A stretch of DNA of 64,000 bases, taken from assembly GCA_022747635.1 (NCBI GenBank), contig JAKTNV010000014.1:12223610-12287609 (forward strand), in the 5' to 3' direction. The position numbers were made by a program, and so were the translations under genes. Below, piece after piece: positions 35,441-47,331 of this stretch (within the stretch, counting starts at the first letter, position 1; each line of letters starts with the position of its first letter). Under the pieces are notes generated by a model. It searched no databases. It saw nothing but the letters and a program-made list of their open reading frames with translations, and was not told the DNA's origin. This DNA is from Hetaerina americana (lineage: Eukaryota > Arthropoda > Insecta > Odonata > Calopterygidae).

Positions 35441-35720
35441 ATAAGTTAGCAGAAGGGTTACACAGGGCCCCAGTACCCGCTGCGTGTGCCTCCCTTTGAC
35501 GTGAACAGGCCCGCATGCACTCCCGAATGCACGTGGCGTAGTCGCCGTCGGAGGGAGGGGTGTTGATAGAGTGTTGGATGGCCCAGAATCGGGGAGGGGG
35601 AAGGCAGCGATCCCACCCGGGCCACGTGCTCTGAGGTCCCCTCGCCTCAACGCGAAAATCCACACCCTCTCCGTCCCAGCACCGGCTGCAGCAGCCGATG
35701 GCGATATCGCCACTCGAGAG
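35441..35720. other. GC-rich island
   Basis: Locally GC-rich with CpG. Two overlapping minus-strand frames of 129-135 codons are products of composition and show no domain. Confidence 0.4.
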
Positions 35721-36286
35721 AAGGAACTGTACAAGGTCAAGTAGATACGTGCAGTCCTCATCAGTAGTTATCAATTCGGAGATTGCCCCTCATTCTTGTG
35801 CTCACGTCACCCTTCGGCCCTTCATCGTTTATTTGCAAGCCACCGCATAAACATCTCCCATCATCCTCTACCATCATCACCATATACAGAAGCACATTTT
35901 TTTAAATAATATCAAAATGTGCAATTTTACCAACAAGGAAAGGCAATTAATGTCAAAGTGATGACTGAGTGCCATGACCCGTGACGCGATAAGTTCTCCG
36001 CCGACTGGACGGGATGATTCACGTTCTTGTCCACCCGAACGATTGCGGATAAAAAGAACATGACATTTGTACCGAATTATGGCTTTTAATAAAAATAGCC
36101 TCTTCAATGGGCATTACGGCAACATAACATCGTGTGTGGTAAGTAATAATTATGACTATTTCAATGGCATAGCTGCGGAGAAAAAAAGGCTGCAGAAGGA
36201 GTTTGGAAGTTATAAAAAGATTTTCAGAGGGAATAATAAGGTACACGTGTAATACTGTGAAAAGAATTATAGAGTGTGTTTGTATA
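35721..36286. other. No gene recognised
   Basis: Nothing identifiable between the GC-rich patch and the (TA)n tract. Confidence 0.45.

Positions 36287-36376
<90 letters not shown>
36287..36376. repeat. (TA)n microsatellite at Helitron 3' junction
   Basis: About 90 bases of alternating T and A ending exactly where the Helitron terminus CTAG begins on the minus strand. Confidence 0.95.
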
Positions 36377-36377
<1 letters not shown>

Positions 36378-36386
36378 TAGCTGAAT

Positions 36387-36404
36387 ACCCGGCTTTGCAC
36401 GGGT
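36387..36404 (-). terminator. Helitron 3' hairpin
   Basis: ACCCG and CGGGT pair around an 8-base loop, ten or so bases inside the CTAG end. In Helitrons this hairpin marks where rolling-circle transfer stops. Confidence 0.75.
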
Positions 36405-36487
36405 TAGGGAGAAACAATAATATAAATATACTACATAAATAAAAACAACAAATTATAAAGTACAATAATACACTACTTCATACAAAT

Positions 36488-38497
36488 TTAAGAATCTTTT
36501 TTATTTAACACCTGTTTATAAACTACATTTTTTGTTTCATATCCAGGAGAAAGAATATATAAATTTTTAGGCGAACGTACTCTGGAGCAAGCAACATAAA
36601 GTTGCCCGTGGCTAAAACATGGCGATCTTAGATCAACACCACAAAACTTTAAAGACTGTCCCTGTGATTTATTAATGGTAATTGAAAAAGCTACCCGGAC
36701 CGGAAACTGTAATCGTTTAAAGTTGAAGGGAAGATCAGTTGGGATTAGAGGTATCCGTGGAATAAAAATTATTTCACCTTTTCCTTTTCCAGTTAAAATG
36801 ACTGCCTGGATTATATTTTTCATTAATTTTGTCACACACAATCGTGTCCCATTGCAGAGTTTTGGTGGATCTAAATTTCGCAATAAAATGATTGGAGCTC
36901 CTACTTTAAGTATAAGGCGATGTTGTGGCAATCCAGCTGGATCAAGTGAATTTAGGAATTCCGTTGGATAATTGACGGCTTCGTCAGCATCCACTACGGT
37001 ATCAACCGATTTATATTCAATCACGTCTCCTGGCAGCATGGCTAGTATCTCCTTGTTAATTTCATTAACATCATCGTTCTTAGGAGCAAGAATGGCTCTT
37101 TCTCGCTACCATTCTAAATTTTTATAATTTTGATTAACGTTAGGATAGACTGCTCGTATCATATCGCGGACAGTTTTCACCGATACACATAAATCTGACG
37201 GCAATTTTATCATACCAGATGCTTCAATAAATAATCTATCTTCTCCAATCTCCAAAAGTTTATTTGCAAAATTTTGAGCATTCCCATCTCTTAAGAGGAT
37301 TCGCATGTTTTGTTTAAGGCTAATTTCTTGGACATGATTCCATAGAACAGAATGTTTTAAAAAGGCATACATTTCATCGGCTGGAGTCGATTTTGGAATG
37401 ACAGGCAGAGTATGACGGAAGTCTCCACACAGGAGTACCAGAGCTCCTCCCATTAAACTGCAGTTTCCTCTAAGATCTTGAAGTGTTGCGTTGAGGGCCT
37501 CAAGAGATTTTTTATGAGCCATCGTACACTCATCCCATACTATCAATTTACATTCTATAAGAACTTGTGCCTGGCCGCTTGTTTTATTTATATGACATGT
37601 GGGATTTTCTTGTCGGGAAATATTAAGTGGCAACTTAAGGGCAGAGTGGGCTGTTCTTCCTCCTTCCATTAATGTCGCTGCAATACCTAAAGATGCAACG
37701 GCTAGAGCAATTTCTCCATGAACCCTGATTTCAGCGAGAACTAAATTAATTAAAAATGTTTTTCCCGTGCCACCAGCAGCATCAAGAAAAATGATACCTC
37801 CTTCTTGTTTATCTACATGATCCATTATTGTTTCGTACGCGAATTTCTGATCTTCATTAAGAAGTGGCTTTTTATCCGCGATGTATGCTTCTAAGTCTAA
37901 GACATTGTAGCTAGTTTCACGTATATAATCTGGATAAAATACACCCTGTTGATCTTGTACAGAAGCAAAAAGACCGAGTTCCACTAAAGTCTTGTTAACC
38001 ATGGTGATACACTTTTCCTCCAAAATAATCAAAGTTTTATTTAAAATGTCGGAGTTAAACGTAATATCCAATGTAGGATTTTCACTTCGAACTTTAGCCA
38101 GTATATCCTCAATCATTGATTCTTTATATTTTTCCCATAATGCTTTTGGGTTAGATGGATTACAGGAGGTTATTATGATGGCAAACAAAATTCGAATTTG
38201 TCCTGGAAGAGAAATCAAACTGGCCTCTCGCAATGAGTGATCCCAGTGTTGATCTCCTTCTAGCAACCCTAAATTCTGGCAAGCTTCTCTGAATGTCTCA
38301 CATATTTCTCCGTTTACCGTTCTTATTTCTGCAAATGAGCGAGGTCCTCTAATGGTATGTAGAAGCATTCTTAAAAAATAACATTCGGCGTTGTTAGGAT
38401 GGACTGTGTAGACTCGGCCCAATGCGTCACATGAATAAATATTATTCTCAGGATCAAAGTTGCCCATTTTTCTTCTGCAAAAGACATTCCTTGATGT
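36488..38497 (-). pseudogene. Helitron Pif1-like helicase with one stop, Rep domain missing
   Basis: Reading 38467 to 36488 on the minus strand, one frame of about 660 codons is broken only by TAG at 37106-37108, between YKNLEW and RERAILAPKNDDVNEIN, where relatives usually have Leu. A leading TSRNVFCRRK stays in frame before the first Met. The region DALGRVYTVHPNNAECYFLR is the linker typical of Helitron proteins. Helicase motifs follow: AAGGTGKTF (Walker A, residues 230-238), ASLGIAATLM, VWDECTMAHK (Walker B, about 310), LCGDFRHTLPVI (motif III), QNMRI, then after the stop APIILLRN, CNGTRLCV and the motif VI block VRVAFSITINKSQGQSL with YVACSRVRSPKNLYIL. Motif III has His where Gln is usual (GDFRQ). 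Family role: unwinding donor DNA during rolling-circle transposition. The N-terminal HUH nuclease is absent. Confidence 0.9.
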
Positions 38498-38523
38498 ACT
38501 ATACTATATATACACCATATAAA

Positions 38524-38556
38524 ATTTCTGAAAGTTTCTGAGCCGGAAACTTTTCA
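38524..38556. repeat. Short imperfect hairpin at Helitron 5' breakpoint
   Basis: CTGAAAGTTTC and GGAAACTTTTCAG face each other across a few bases, close to where Helitron homology ends. It may be unrelated flank or mark the break. Confidence 0.5.
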
Positions 38557-38704
38557 GACCGCCCATGTATACACGTGTGTGAGTGTGTATGTATATATAT
38601 AGATGATTTCGTCGACGTAACACGGAAGTGTTGAATAATAAATTGGACAGCAACAAACAATATAGAAACACATAAAAAGATCACTCACACGTTATTTCTT
38701 GATC

Positions 38705-38801
38705 ATTTTGACGGAATTCTGCTCCGTCTTCATCGAAAGATGTAGAAGTAATGATTACTTCTATATCTTCCGATGAAGACGGAGCAAAATTCCGTCGAAA
38801 T
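38705..38801. repeat. Imperfect 48-bp-arm inverted repeat
   Basis: Arms 38705-38752 and 38754-38801 meet at a single central base. They share GACGGAATT, GCTCCGTCTTCATCG and AGAAGTAAT with a few mismatches. The right arm contains GATGAAGACGG...CCGTCGAAA, similar in layout to the hammerhead-like motifs elsewhere. It lies immediately upstream of a truncated LINE copy. Confidence 0.8.
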
Positions 38802-38832
38802 TACCGTTCATCAATTACCATTATCATCGGTC

Positions 38833-39430
38833 ATTATCACCGTTGCTGTTCAACCTGTATGTAGAGGAAATGATTAAAGAGGCATGGGAAGAACTGGAGG
38901 TAGGAATGAAAGTGGGCGGGGAATACGTAAAATCAGTTAGGTTTGCTGATGACCAAGCTTTAGTTTGTCAGTCAGCCAAGGGGCTGCAAGCATTGCTGAG
39001 TGAATTGGAAATTCAGTACGACAGGTATGGGATGAAAATCAATATTAATAAAACAAAGGTTATGCGGTTTTCTAGAAAGGAAATGGCTAAGCTTAACATT
39101 AAAGTAGGAGGGCAAAAACTAGGTCAGGTAGAACAGTTTACTTATCTCGGTAGTGTTCTGGACCAACGCGGTCAAAGTAGTAAGGACGTAAGGAGAAGAA
39201 TTGCGCTAGGCAAAGAGGCTTTCACAAGGAGGAAGGGGTTGATGACAGGGACGTTGAGTAAGGACTTTAAGAAAAGACTCGTAAAAACTTTGATATGGAG
39301 CGTAGCTATGTACGGCGCGGCAACGTGGTCATTGAAGCAGGAGGATAGACGTAGATTGGAGGCTTTTGAAATGTGGGCGTGGAGAAGAATGGAGAAGGTG
39401 AAATGGACAGAGTAGAAAACAAATGAGGAA
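38833..39430 (+). pseudogene. LINE copy 2: internal reverse-transcriptase fragment
   Basis: Truncated copy of the 27.7 kb LINE. Homology starts inside the PLSPLLFNLY motif (cattatcaccgttgctg) and one frame runs to TAG at about 39413-39415. It keeps RFADDQALV, the thumb region QFTYLGSVLDQRGQSS, and SLKQEDRRRLEAFE, about 90% identical in protein to copy 1. YGAET became YGAAT, a two-residue gap replaces ATC, and KW TEK is cut by a Lys-to-stop change. The 3' end is lost: after aaacaaatgaggaag the sequence passes into a long (TA)n tract. With no motif A and no endonuclease it is inactive. Confidence 0.88.
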
Positions 39431-39463
39431 GTACATATACTAGCATATATATATATATATATA

Positions 39464-39541
<78 letters not shown>
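39431..39541. repeat. (TA)n microsatellite after LINE copy 2
   Basis: About 100 bases of alternating T/A with two interruptions (atactagcat, atagcat). Since LINE copy 2 lacks its own 3' end here, the tract has probably replaced or interrupted it. Confidence 0.9.
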
Positions 39542-39543
<2 letters not shown>

Positions 39544-42500
39544 TAGAAATAAAGGCTCTACGCACACTAGAGCCTGAATGCTAGAAAAAATAATTGAAGA
39601 TGAATATGAGTTTATTCATATATGATATTTATCTCAAAAGATGAGAGAGAGAGGAAAGACTACGGAAATTTGTCCCTATTTTACTAATTGCAGATGACAT
39701 TTCGTTCATACGATTTGAAAATGAAATTTCTCCGCTTGATATTTAAAATATCACTAAATAAATCATCCACTGAGAACTATTATTCGTAAAAATAAAGAGT
39801 AGTACCCTGTGACAAATTAGTTCTATTTTTGGCAGAATTTATTAAATAAACTCACGACAATACTTTGAGTATTTCAAATTTTTAATGTAAACCTGTTTCG
39901 TCTAACGGAGAACTTCTACTTTAGTAAGTCGACAGGACTACCAGTTTGAGATATATCTGACATTCCATGCTTGGCGTAAGAATAGTAACCCGCTATTCTC
40001 TTTGAGATGGGAATATCTGGCTGAAAAGAAGGGAATAATGGATGGAGGTCATTGGGTGAAGTTCAAGGCTGCAACAAGCATCGCTAAGGCTCCACAGATG
40101 GTTCCTGTTGAGCCAACCACGTCACATGTGAATCCGAAGAATTTTGGACCACAATGAGGTGAGTGCCTCACGACTTCACAAAGGCAATTGACGGTCATCA
40201 AGGAGAATCAGTTATAGTCAATACCGTTTTTGATAGCGGTGCGAAAAACTTCAAAAGGTGAGAGCAGAGCATAATGTTCCCTACAAGCTATGAAAACCAT
40301 TCTTAGGAAGGTCGGTTGTGAGGGCTCACCTCGGAGCAGGCCGTACAGAACCTGTTGAAACATGAAATTCTGGATACGGAGGGCGTAAATAATACTTTTC
40401 CATATGCTGCCAATTAATCCCCAGGTAAACGTAAGGATTCGCGCGAAATTGATTGGGGTCACGTAAGAATACTCGGGGAGGCTTCCATTTACCAAGCAAA
40501 GGAGGGCCTCCAAACATTGCGCCACCCCATGAGATCATACGAAGCGCTTCAGATTGAATTCCACCAGAGAGCTCATCCAAAACACATGAGAATAGAAATT
40601 CTCTCTGTGATAACTCAAGTTACGAGTAGAACACATGGTATGGTTAATTTAAATTTCGAGAAACATACGTAAGAAAAATATTTTTCAAACCAATTTTCTA
40701 AAAGACTGAATTTGTGGATAACTTAGAGTTTAGATTGAAATGTGCACTAAACAGCGAATAAAATTATACTTAGATTATTAATATAATCAATACTGTAATT
40801 TATTTCTACGCTCATACTTATATTTTGGTCCACAGCGATGCATATCCTTCGAAAATCGAATTTGCGAGCGTTGATTGTGTCACACGTCCATATTTTACTA
40901 TTGAGGAGAAATCATAAATAAAAAAAACCGAAACTTGTGACGTCATTCCAAGGGAGTTGCGTACAGGCAGTTTACATTCTCTGGTTCTATCGATAGCGCA
41001 ATGCAAACAGTGGAAAATTGGAAAATATATACTAAATACATGATAACGATCGTTTTCGGCAGTATATCTTTTTCCAGACTCAAGAATTCGTTTTGCCTCG
41101 GTCACAACTCGAATCAATGCTCCAACAAATTCATTTAAATCCCCCCTACACAAGTTTTTCTTATACGTTTTCATGGCTGGTGTCCTAACACCCCTTCGCA
41201 GGATCTCGGAGAATCCTTTAGATGCCGATGATAGAAGGACACATTAGTAAAACACGTTTTTCGTGAGAGTTTTTTTAAAACTCTTGTTGTTGATAATTTT
41301 CCAATGTGGCTTATATTCATAGAATTGAAATGTTAATAGACTTTGTGTACATTATACTTCAATAAGGTAGGTAGGTAGTAGGTAGGCAGTTTCAATATTA
41401 GGTGTAGGCCTAATTTCAATTAAATTCCTGAAAACTTAAACTGTAAACCTCAATGACAGTAGTCCGTCATGATACGTTCAAATTTCTCAGGCTATGCGGC
41501 TATCAGCTAGACTTTTCTCCTGAATTTTAACTATCAATATAATGAATCAGGGTAGTTATTTAACATAGCCTCAACCTGTAAATAAAATGAAGTAATATCT
41601 GCCAATTCTCATATACCCAACAATGCAAGTTCGTAATACATATTCTTATGACCGATGGTGCCCTGGCTCAGCTAATGACAAGGAGTTGATGTAACAGCAG
41701 CCTGCAGTATAATCCAGATTATTTAATTTTTTATTTGGCAATTACTTTCATTTCAGTTGTCTTTCATTTAAAAAAAATCAGACAACACGTTTCTGAGGCG
41801 TGGGAAAATCATGCTTTGGTGATAAAATCTTTATATTTCATAATTACTAAGAAACATCTTCCAGGGATAGATTTTTTGTCATATGCGGTAAACAACCGAA
41901 TTAAATATGTCTTATGCAGTACACGATAAAATATTTTCTCAAAAATGAATGCCAAGTACCACTGTTTACAGATATATGAGCCGGTACTGTTGCGTTGTTT
42001 ACCGAGAAAATGGAACATAAATACATTCAAATGAGTGGACTGCACGCCAAACAATTGACAGAAAAATAATCGAATTATCGCAAATACATTCCCAGGGTGG
42101 TTATACCAGCCGCAGTACTGCGTTGATCCCAAGGCAAGTGAAAATACACAACTGATAGAAAAGCTTATGGACTCTGTCAAAATTAATCATAATTGATAAA
42201 ATGCAAAAGACCTTGAGGATTTTACTCCCAACATATTTGGCAGAGAGGAAGAGAGAGTAGACCGCATAAAACCAAAGTGAAAACGTTATCGAAGCATAAG
42301 CATATTATCGAAGATGTTATTGAAACGTCGAAGCAGCGACGTATGCGGTGTTTCTAGAAACTAATTCGGTGTAACATTTTTTTTAAACATAGAGATTATT
42401 AAAAGAATTTATATTTTAATAAGATTTCTGTCTAATATTTTGCGTTAGTAAAAGTATTAATACAAAGTGATGATTTTAAATGCAGTAAGCATTTATCTTA

Positions 42501-43585
42501 TGATGCTTCTACTTATTGACATAGCAAAAAACATGTTAAAATGTAATTTACTCAATGTGTGAAATCTTGCATGCAGTAGAATCTCAGTTGTTTCAGTGAC
42601 AATAGTTTCACCTTTGCACACTGGTGGCATCTTTAGGTCAAAGACTGGTATCAACTGAAACAACTTACAGGGTGAAAACCGACAGCACACAATCTTTTAC
42701 AGTCAACAAATCCCAAAAATCTTTTCACCCAGCACTAGTTTACGCGATGATGTCGACTTTCCACTGTTTAAAACAAACCTAAAGAGGATGCCCCGTAGAG
42801 ATAATCAAAACCTAGCTGATCATCATTTTAGCTGTTCCAAATATTCTCAGCTACGAGATAATTAACCGGTGACGCGAATGTGCCATGGATACATTCACTC
42901 CCATCGGAAGAGCAGAGAATTGCACCCGACGCGACGAATATAAGCAAGCTCTATTCACGAGCGGCACGGACGGATAATGAAGCAGTTTATTGCAGGACCC
43001 GACATTGCGTCCCGAGAGGTTTTCCCAATAATAAAACGGCACGATATCCCTTAGAGCCGCGGAATCGAGTGGATGTAATCGAATCCACGGAATGAATTGC
43101 TGCGTTTGACACCCGTCGCTGTCCCCTTGGTGGGAAGGCGAAATAAAACCAGAGGGTCCGCATCGAGAGACGAACGCCAGTGCGCTACATAGGGGCACTC
43201 AAAACGATAGGGTGGCGGGAAGGTTTTGAAGCGGGCGAAGGGCAGAACGGATCAATCTCATTGGAATTCACGGAGCGACGCGAACGAAGAAAATATAAAA
43301 AAATACGCCATCTATGAACCTCGACCCATTCGCTAATGGCCGGAGATTCCCTCTGTCTGATTCCCCCTCTCACTCCATCTCCATTGTACGTATGAATGCA
43401 GTTCATAACTAATGCCCTCGATCTCTCTGCGTAACGTTCCCCACCTCTCCTTCCCTCAATTCCCTTCGTGCTCTAAGAGAACACTCCCATTTCAACCATC
43501 TCCAACTAGCTAACGTCTTCACGCACTCATGTCGTGACTATTACTCTCCTATATCTGGAGGCCAGGAATATTAACTGCATTATCA
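39542..43585. other. No gene supported
   Basis: Overlapping minus-strand frames at 40208-40580 (84 and 105 codons) and 40818-41174, 41809-42180, 42851-43198 lack recognised domains. A locally GC-richer, CpG-containing patch lies at about 43000-43420. A short tggtaggtaggtag repeat lies at 41367-41385. Confidence 0.45.
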
Positions 43586-44247
43586 TACTAGAAATGGGAT
43601 GAGAATAAATATAAATGAAACAAAGGTAATGCGGTTTTCCAGAAAGAGAAAGGCTAAGTTAAGCATTAAAATAGGAGGGCAAAAACTAGAACAGGTGGAA
43701 GACATTGGTTAAGGATGTTAAGAAAAGGCTAGTCAAGACTTTGATATGGAGCGTCGTTATGCACGGTGCAGAAACATGGACATTGAAGCAGGAGGATAGA
43801 TGTAGTTTGGAAGCTTTTGAAATGTGGGTGTGGAGAAAGATGGAGGAGATGAAGTGGACAGAAAGGAAAACAAGGAAGTGCTGGGTATAATGGGGAAGGA
43901 GAGGGGATTGTTGGGAGAAATCATAAAGAGACAGAAAAAATGAATCCAAAGCATATCGTGTGGCAGTGGGATGTTGACAACTGTGATAGAGGGGAGAATG
44001 TAAGGCAAACAGGGAAGGGACAGAAATAGGATAGGGATGTTTGCTATTCATATTTCCTATTCCTAATTCCTATAGGAATAGGATAGGGAGGTTGGACGGG
44101 AGAAAGAAAGTGTACAGAGATGAAGACGGGCTTAGTGTGGAGTGGGATTTTGGGGTTTGTTTTGTTGGGAGAGACAAGGTATTTATTTATTTGGTAGTTG
44201 TATACATCCAAATCCTACCTTAACCGGTAGATTACCCGTAAAAAACC
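43586..44247 (+). pseudogene. LINE copy 3: 3' end with internal deletion
   Basis: Third copy of the 27.7 kb family. It begins at GMRININETKVMRFSRKRK, loses about 0.12 kb between KLEQVE and KDVKKRLVKTL compared with copy 1, then continues in another frame with WSVVMHGAETWTLKQEDRCS and EAFEMWVWRKMEEMKWTERK to a stop. Later parts (gagaggggattgttgggag, gtgggatgttgacaactgtg) are frame-shifted. It keeps the family 3' end CCTACCTTAACCGGTAGATT. An insertion of about 40 bases at 44041-44080 duplicates local sequence. Confidence 0.85.
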
Positions 44248-44324
44248 TATCATGCAACGAAACAATAATAATTAAAAATACGTACCATATATCCGTTGCG
44301 AACTACATTGCTCTTATGGAGGAA

Positions 44325-44615
<291 letters not shown>

Positions 44616-44619
44616 GCTG

Positions 44620-44657
44620 TTATCATTGTTATATTGGCTATAATATAACAATGATAA
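44620..44657. repeat. 16-bp perfect hairpin
   Basis: TTATCATTGTTATATT and its exact reverse complement AATATAACAATGATAA flank GGCTAT. It lies a few bases beyond the (TA)n tract. Confidence 0.9.
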
Positions 44658-46957
44658 TCAGGCTTTTATAAAAAAATGCGCGATTCCTTTTGGAAGCCGA
44701 TGGCAAAGGTGTACAATCTGATATTTATGTTTGGAAGCTAAGTTCAAGTGCATCTATTGCAAGTGCATATATCATTGTAATTATTTTTTAAAAATTAATT
44801 AAATGTTTAATAATTTTAATAATTAAATGTTTAAAGCAGCCTAGGTGGAAGATTACTGATTAATATACGATCATAATAATATAGGAGTATGCTATTATGC
44901 AGCTTATACAAATGAAGCACTGGGAAATTCAAATACTATGAAGGTTCTTCGACCCAGTTTCTCGAGCGGACGTTTTTAAAACAGTAACTGTGGTTTAAAA
45001 CTGATAATCTGATTCATAATCATGATTGAGCCACGTGGGTAGTGCTGAAAAATCTTTTCTGGTACCATAGCGTTCGAAGAATGGGTGAACTTTCCAAGAT
45101 TGCAGTTTAAGCACTTTCACATTTTTAATGCTTCATTTGATGATAAAAGGGAATCGCTCTTAAGAACTCTCTTGTGTATTTATTGGTATAGAAAAGAAAG
45201 TCAACATTTTATTGAATATATATCTGCATGGAAACAATAATTATTTATATGATTATATAGAAGTATAATTATACAGAAATATAGAAAAAATCATAAAAAA
45301 CTTTGAAGAACTTTACAGAATGAGGTATTTTAAAGGAAATTATGATCACGATTGATCCTTGACCGCATATACTGAAGTTTATTGGCACTCCCAGATGACC
45401 TCAAGCAGGTTAACGTTCGTGAAACTGTCGCCTTGCAGCAATGTCACGCGACCCCTCTCCCTCATACTGAGGATTCAGGGGACGGAGAAGGAACGGAGTC
45501 GTTTTTTCTAACGGACTTGATTTAGAGAAAGAAGTCTTAGCTTCTGAGGGGGTTCCCAGTCTTTGTCTGCCAGATACGTAAATCCCTTTACTAACTTCGT
45601 ATCCACATTCGTCAGATTTAATTCAGTTCTTTTCCGATGATCGTTTTCTTCCGCAGGATGAACCTTTTTTGAGTGTCCTCAGTCAAGAAGGTGGAACTTG
45701 AATTTAAGTCAGGTCAACATTAAAAATGGGGTCATACAAGGAAGTGAAGAACCACCTAATCGCATGAGTCTCTGAAGGGTCAACTTTTTCAAAAATTGTA
45801 TGCGTGTTTAAGGTTGAAAGGTTAACCTTAAACACGCACTAATATACTTTATGAAATTATAGGTTATTTTCTGAAGCCAAAATAAAAAGAGAAGCCCGTA
45901 TTTTGGCAATGATATCTTGGAGTACGTTGGATGCCAATGAGATTTGAAGAGAAAACAACATATAAATTCTGAACTAGTATCCCATTCTTACATTTGTCTA
46001 TGGTACATGTTTTCTTCACCCCATCATTCTGTCTGACGTTGGAAATAATTAATAAGTGACATCCATGCCCGATATTTATTGTGACGCCATTTTCAAGTTA
46101 ATTTTAGCCTCTTGTCGCTGGTTAACGCTCGCCGGCCAGCTTTGAGGTTGAGAGATCAGATCCTGGACGCTGCGTTTTCATAAGGTTTTCCTTGGCAGTA
46201 TTTACGGCACGTCAGGGCACGGCGAAATACCTTAAAATAAATTGAACATCAGGGACACTTGAAGATTTCCAAAATATGTAATTGTTTTTAATAGTATGTG
46301 GAAACCGATTACTTCTATATTTTTAAGTTTCTGAAATAATAATGTTACTGATATGAAACTGTTAATTTCTATCAGTGAAAAAAATTAAAGACTACATCGA
46401 TTGCGCGCGAGTTCTTATAATAGGAAAATAGAATTCTTATACCCAATGCACAACGATCTCTGGCGTCCTTTGTTTGATGGATTTCATTTCGGCCACGGGA
46501 CTCATCTATTCGACTCCTTTTCGAACTTTCGGTCATGGTGCATTTAGAACTGAGATATTGCGAAGGTGAATTCTTTCTAGGGATTTGAAGAATCTTCCGC
46601 GATCACGGAAAGATTCATTCGGAAAATCGTTAGCAGGATTGCGGCATTGAAAATATTTAGTTAAAATGGGGGTCACGAGATATCTGAAGAAAAAGCGTCA
46701 TGACGAAAAAATATATGGATGTTTCAACAGGATAAACAAGATATTCGTCTTTTTGTCGCAATAATTAATTTGCCATTATTATTTCGAAGTAATTCCGATA
46801 TGATTCGATCAGTGTTTGACAATACACAAAAAATGGATTATCTTCTTGTATCCTCTGGAAGAGCGATATTAGTGTCAGCTCTCTTAATCAAAAGTACATC
46901 GGTCCAAATACTAACCTAAACAGGTAAATTTATGCTCATAAACATATTTTTTATCAA
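44658..46957. other. No gene recognised; one 14-bp hairpin
   Basis: AT-rich DNA. At about 46118-46250 there is weak similarity to tRNA-headed SINEs (gttaacgctcgccgg, agatcctggacgctgcg) that I do not consider sufficient. Confidence 0.45.
45802..45837. repeat. 14-bp perfect hairpin
   Basis: GCGTGTTTAAGGTT (45802-45815) and AACCTTAAACACGC (45824-45837) flank 8 bases. No run of T follows and this is eukaryotic DNA, so a terminator reading is not implied. Confidence 0.85.
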
Positions 46958-46978
46958 TATATATATATATAATATATA

Positions 46979-47022
<44 letters not shown>
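46958..47022. repeat. (TA)n microsatellite
   Basis: Interrupted then continuous alternating T/A directly abutting a perfect palindrome. Confidence 0.9.
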
Positions 47023-47028
<6 letters not shown>

Positions 47029-47219
47029 CAGATGTAGATTTTTAGAATATAGAGACACAAAGAAAGGACACTCACAATTTGTTATTTACGTTTCGACAGC
47101 ACGGCTGTCGTCTTCAGAATGGTTCTGAAGACGACAGCCGTGCTGTCGAAACGTAAATAACAAATTGTGAGTGTCCTTTCTTTGTGTCTCTATATTCTAA
47201 AAATCTACATCTGTGTTTT
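47023..47219. repeat. Perfect 97-bp inverted repeat (palindrome)
   Basis: Arms 47023-47119 and 47123-47219 are exact reverse complements by inspection over all 97 bases, with a 3-base spacer (TGG). Each arm contains a hammerhead-like unit: CTGAAGA, C, GACAGC-CGT-GCTGTC, GAAAC, at 47125-47152 on the plus strand and mirrored on the minus strand. (TA)n lies immediately to the left. Confidence 0.95.
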
Positions 47220-47260
47220 TTATATATTTGTGTGTCGCCTAAGAGCGTTCCATTTCGAAG

Positions 47261-47265
<5 letters not shown>

Positions 47266-47326
<61 letters not shown>
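47266..47326. repeat. (TA)n microsatellite, SINE-A tail
   Basis: About 60 bases of alternating T/A directly following, on the minus strand, the TTTCGTGTTTGAATGTG end of a SINE-A copy. Confidence 0.9.

Positions 47327-47331
<5 letters not shown>

Larger units (their letters stand above)
36377..38511 (-). mobile_element. Helitron, 5'-truncated, with intact 3' terminus
   Basis: The minus-strand 3' end shows the three expected marks. A terminal CTRR motif, CTAG, lies at 36377-36380. A short hairpin just inside, ACCCG-TGCAAAGC-CGGGT, lies at 36387-36404. The next host base is T, fitting insertion between A and T with no duplication. Upstream lies a Pif1-type helicase (separate entry). On the 5' side homology stops near 38511, before the HUH replication-initiator region, where the frame meets stops and then (TA)-rich DNA. 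The element lacks its 5' end and Rep nuclease and cannot move by itself. Confidence 0.85.

Noticed and set aside
40208..40580. Two overlapping minus-strand frames of 105 and 84 codons
   Set aside because: Each lies in a different frame of the same bases, with no recognised domain, splice structure or repeat match.
46118..46250. Possible tRNA-headed SINE
   Set aside because: A- and B-box matches are weak and the body does not align convincingly with SINE-A or SINE-B.
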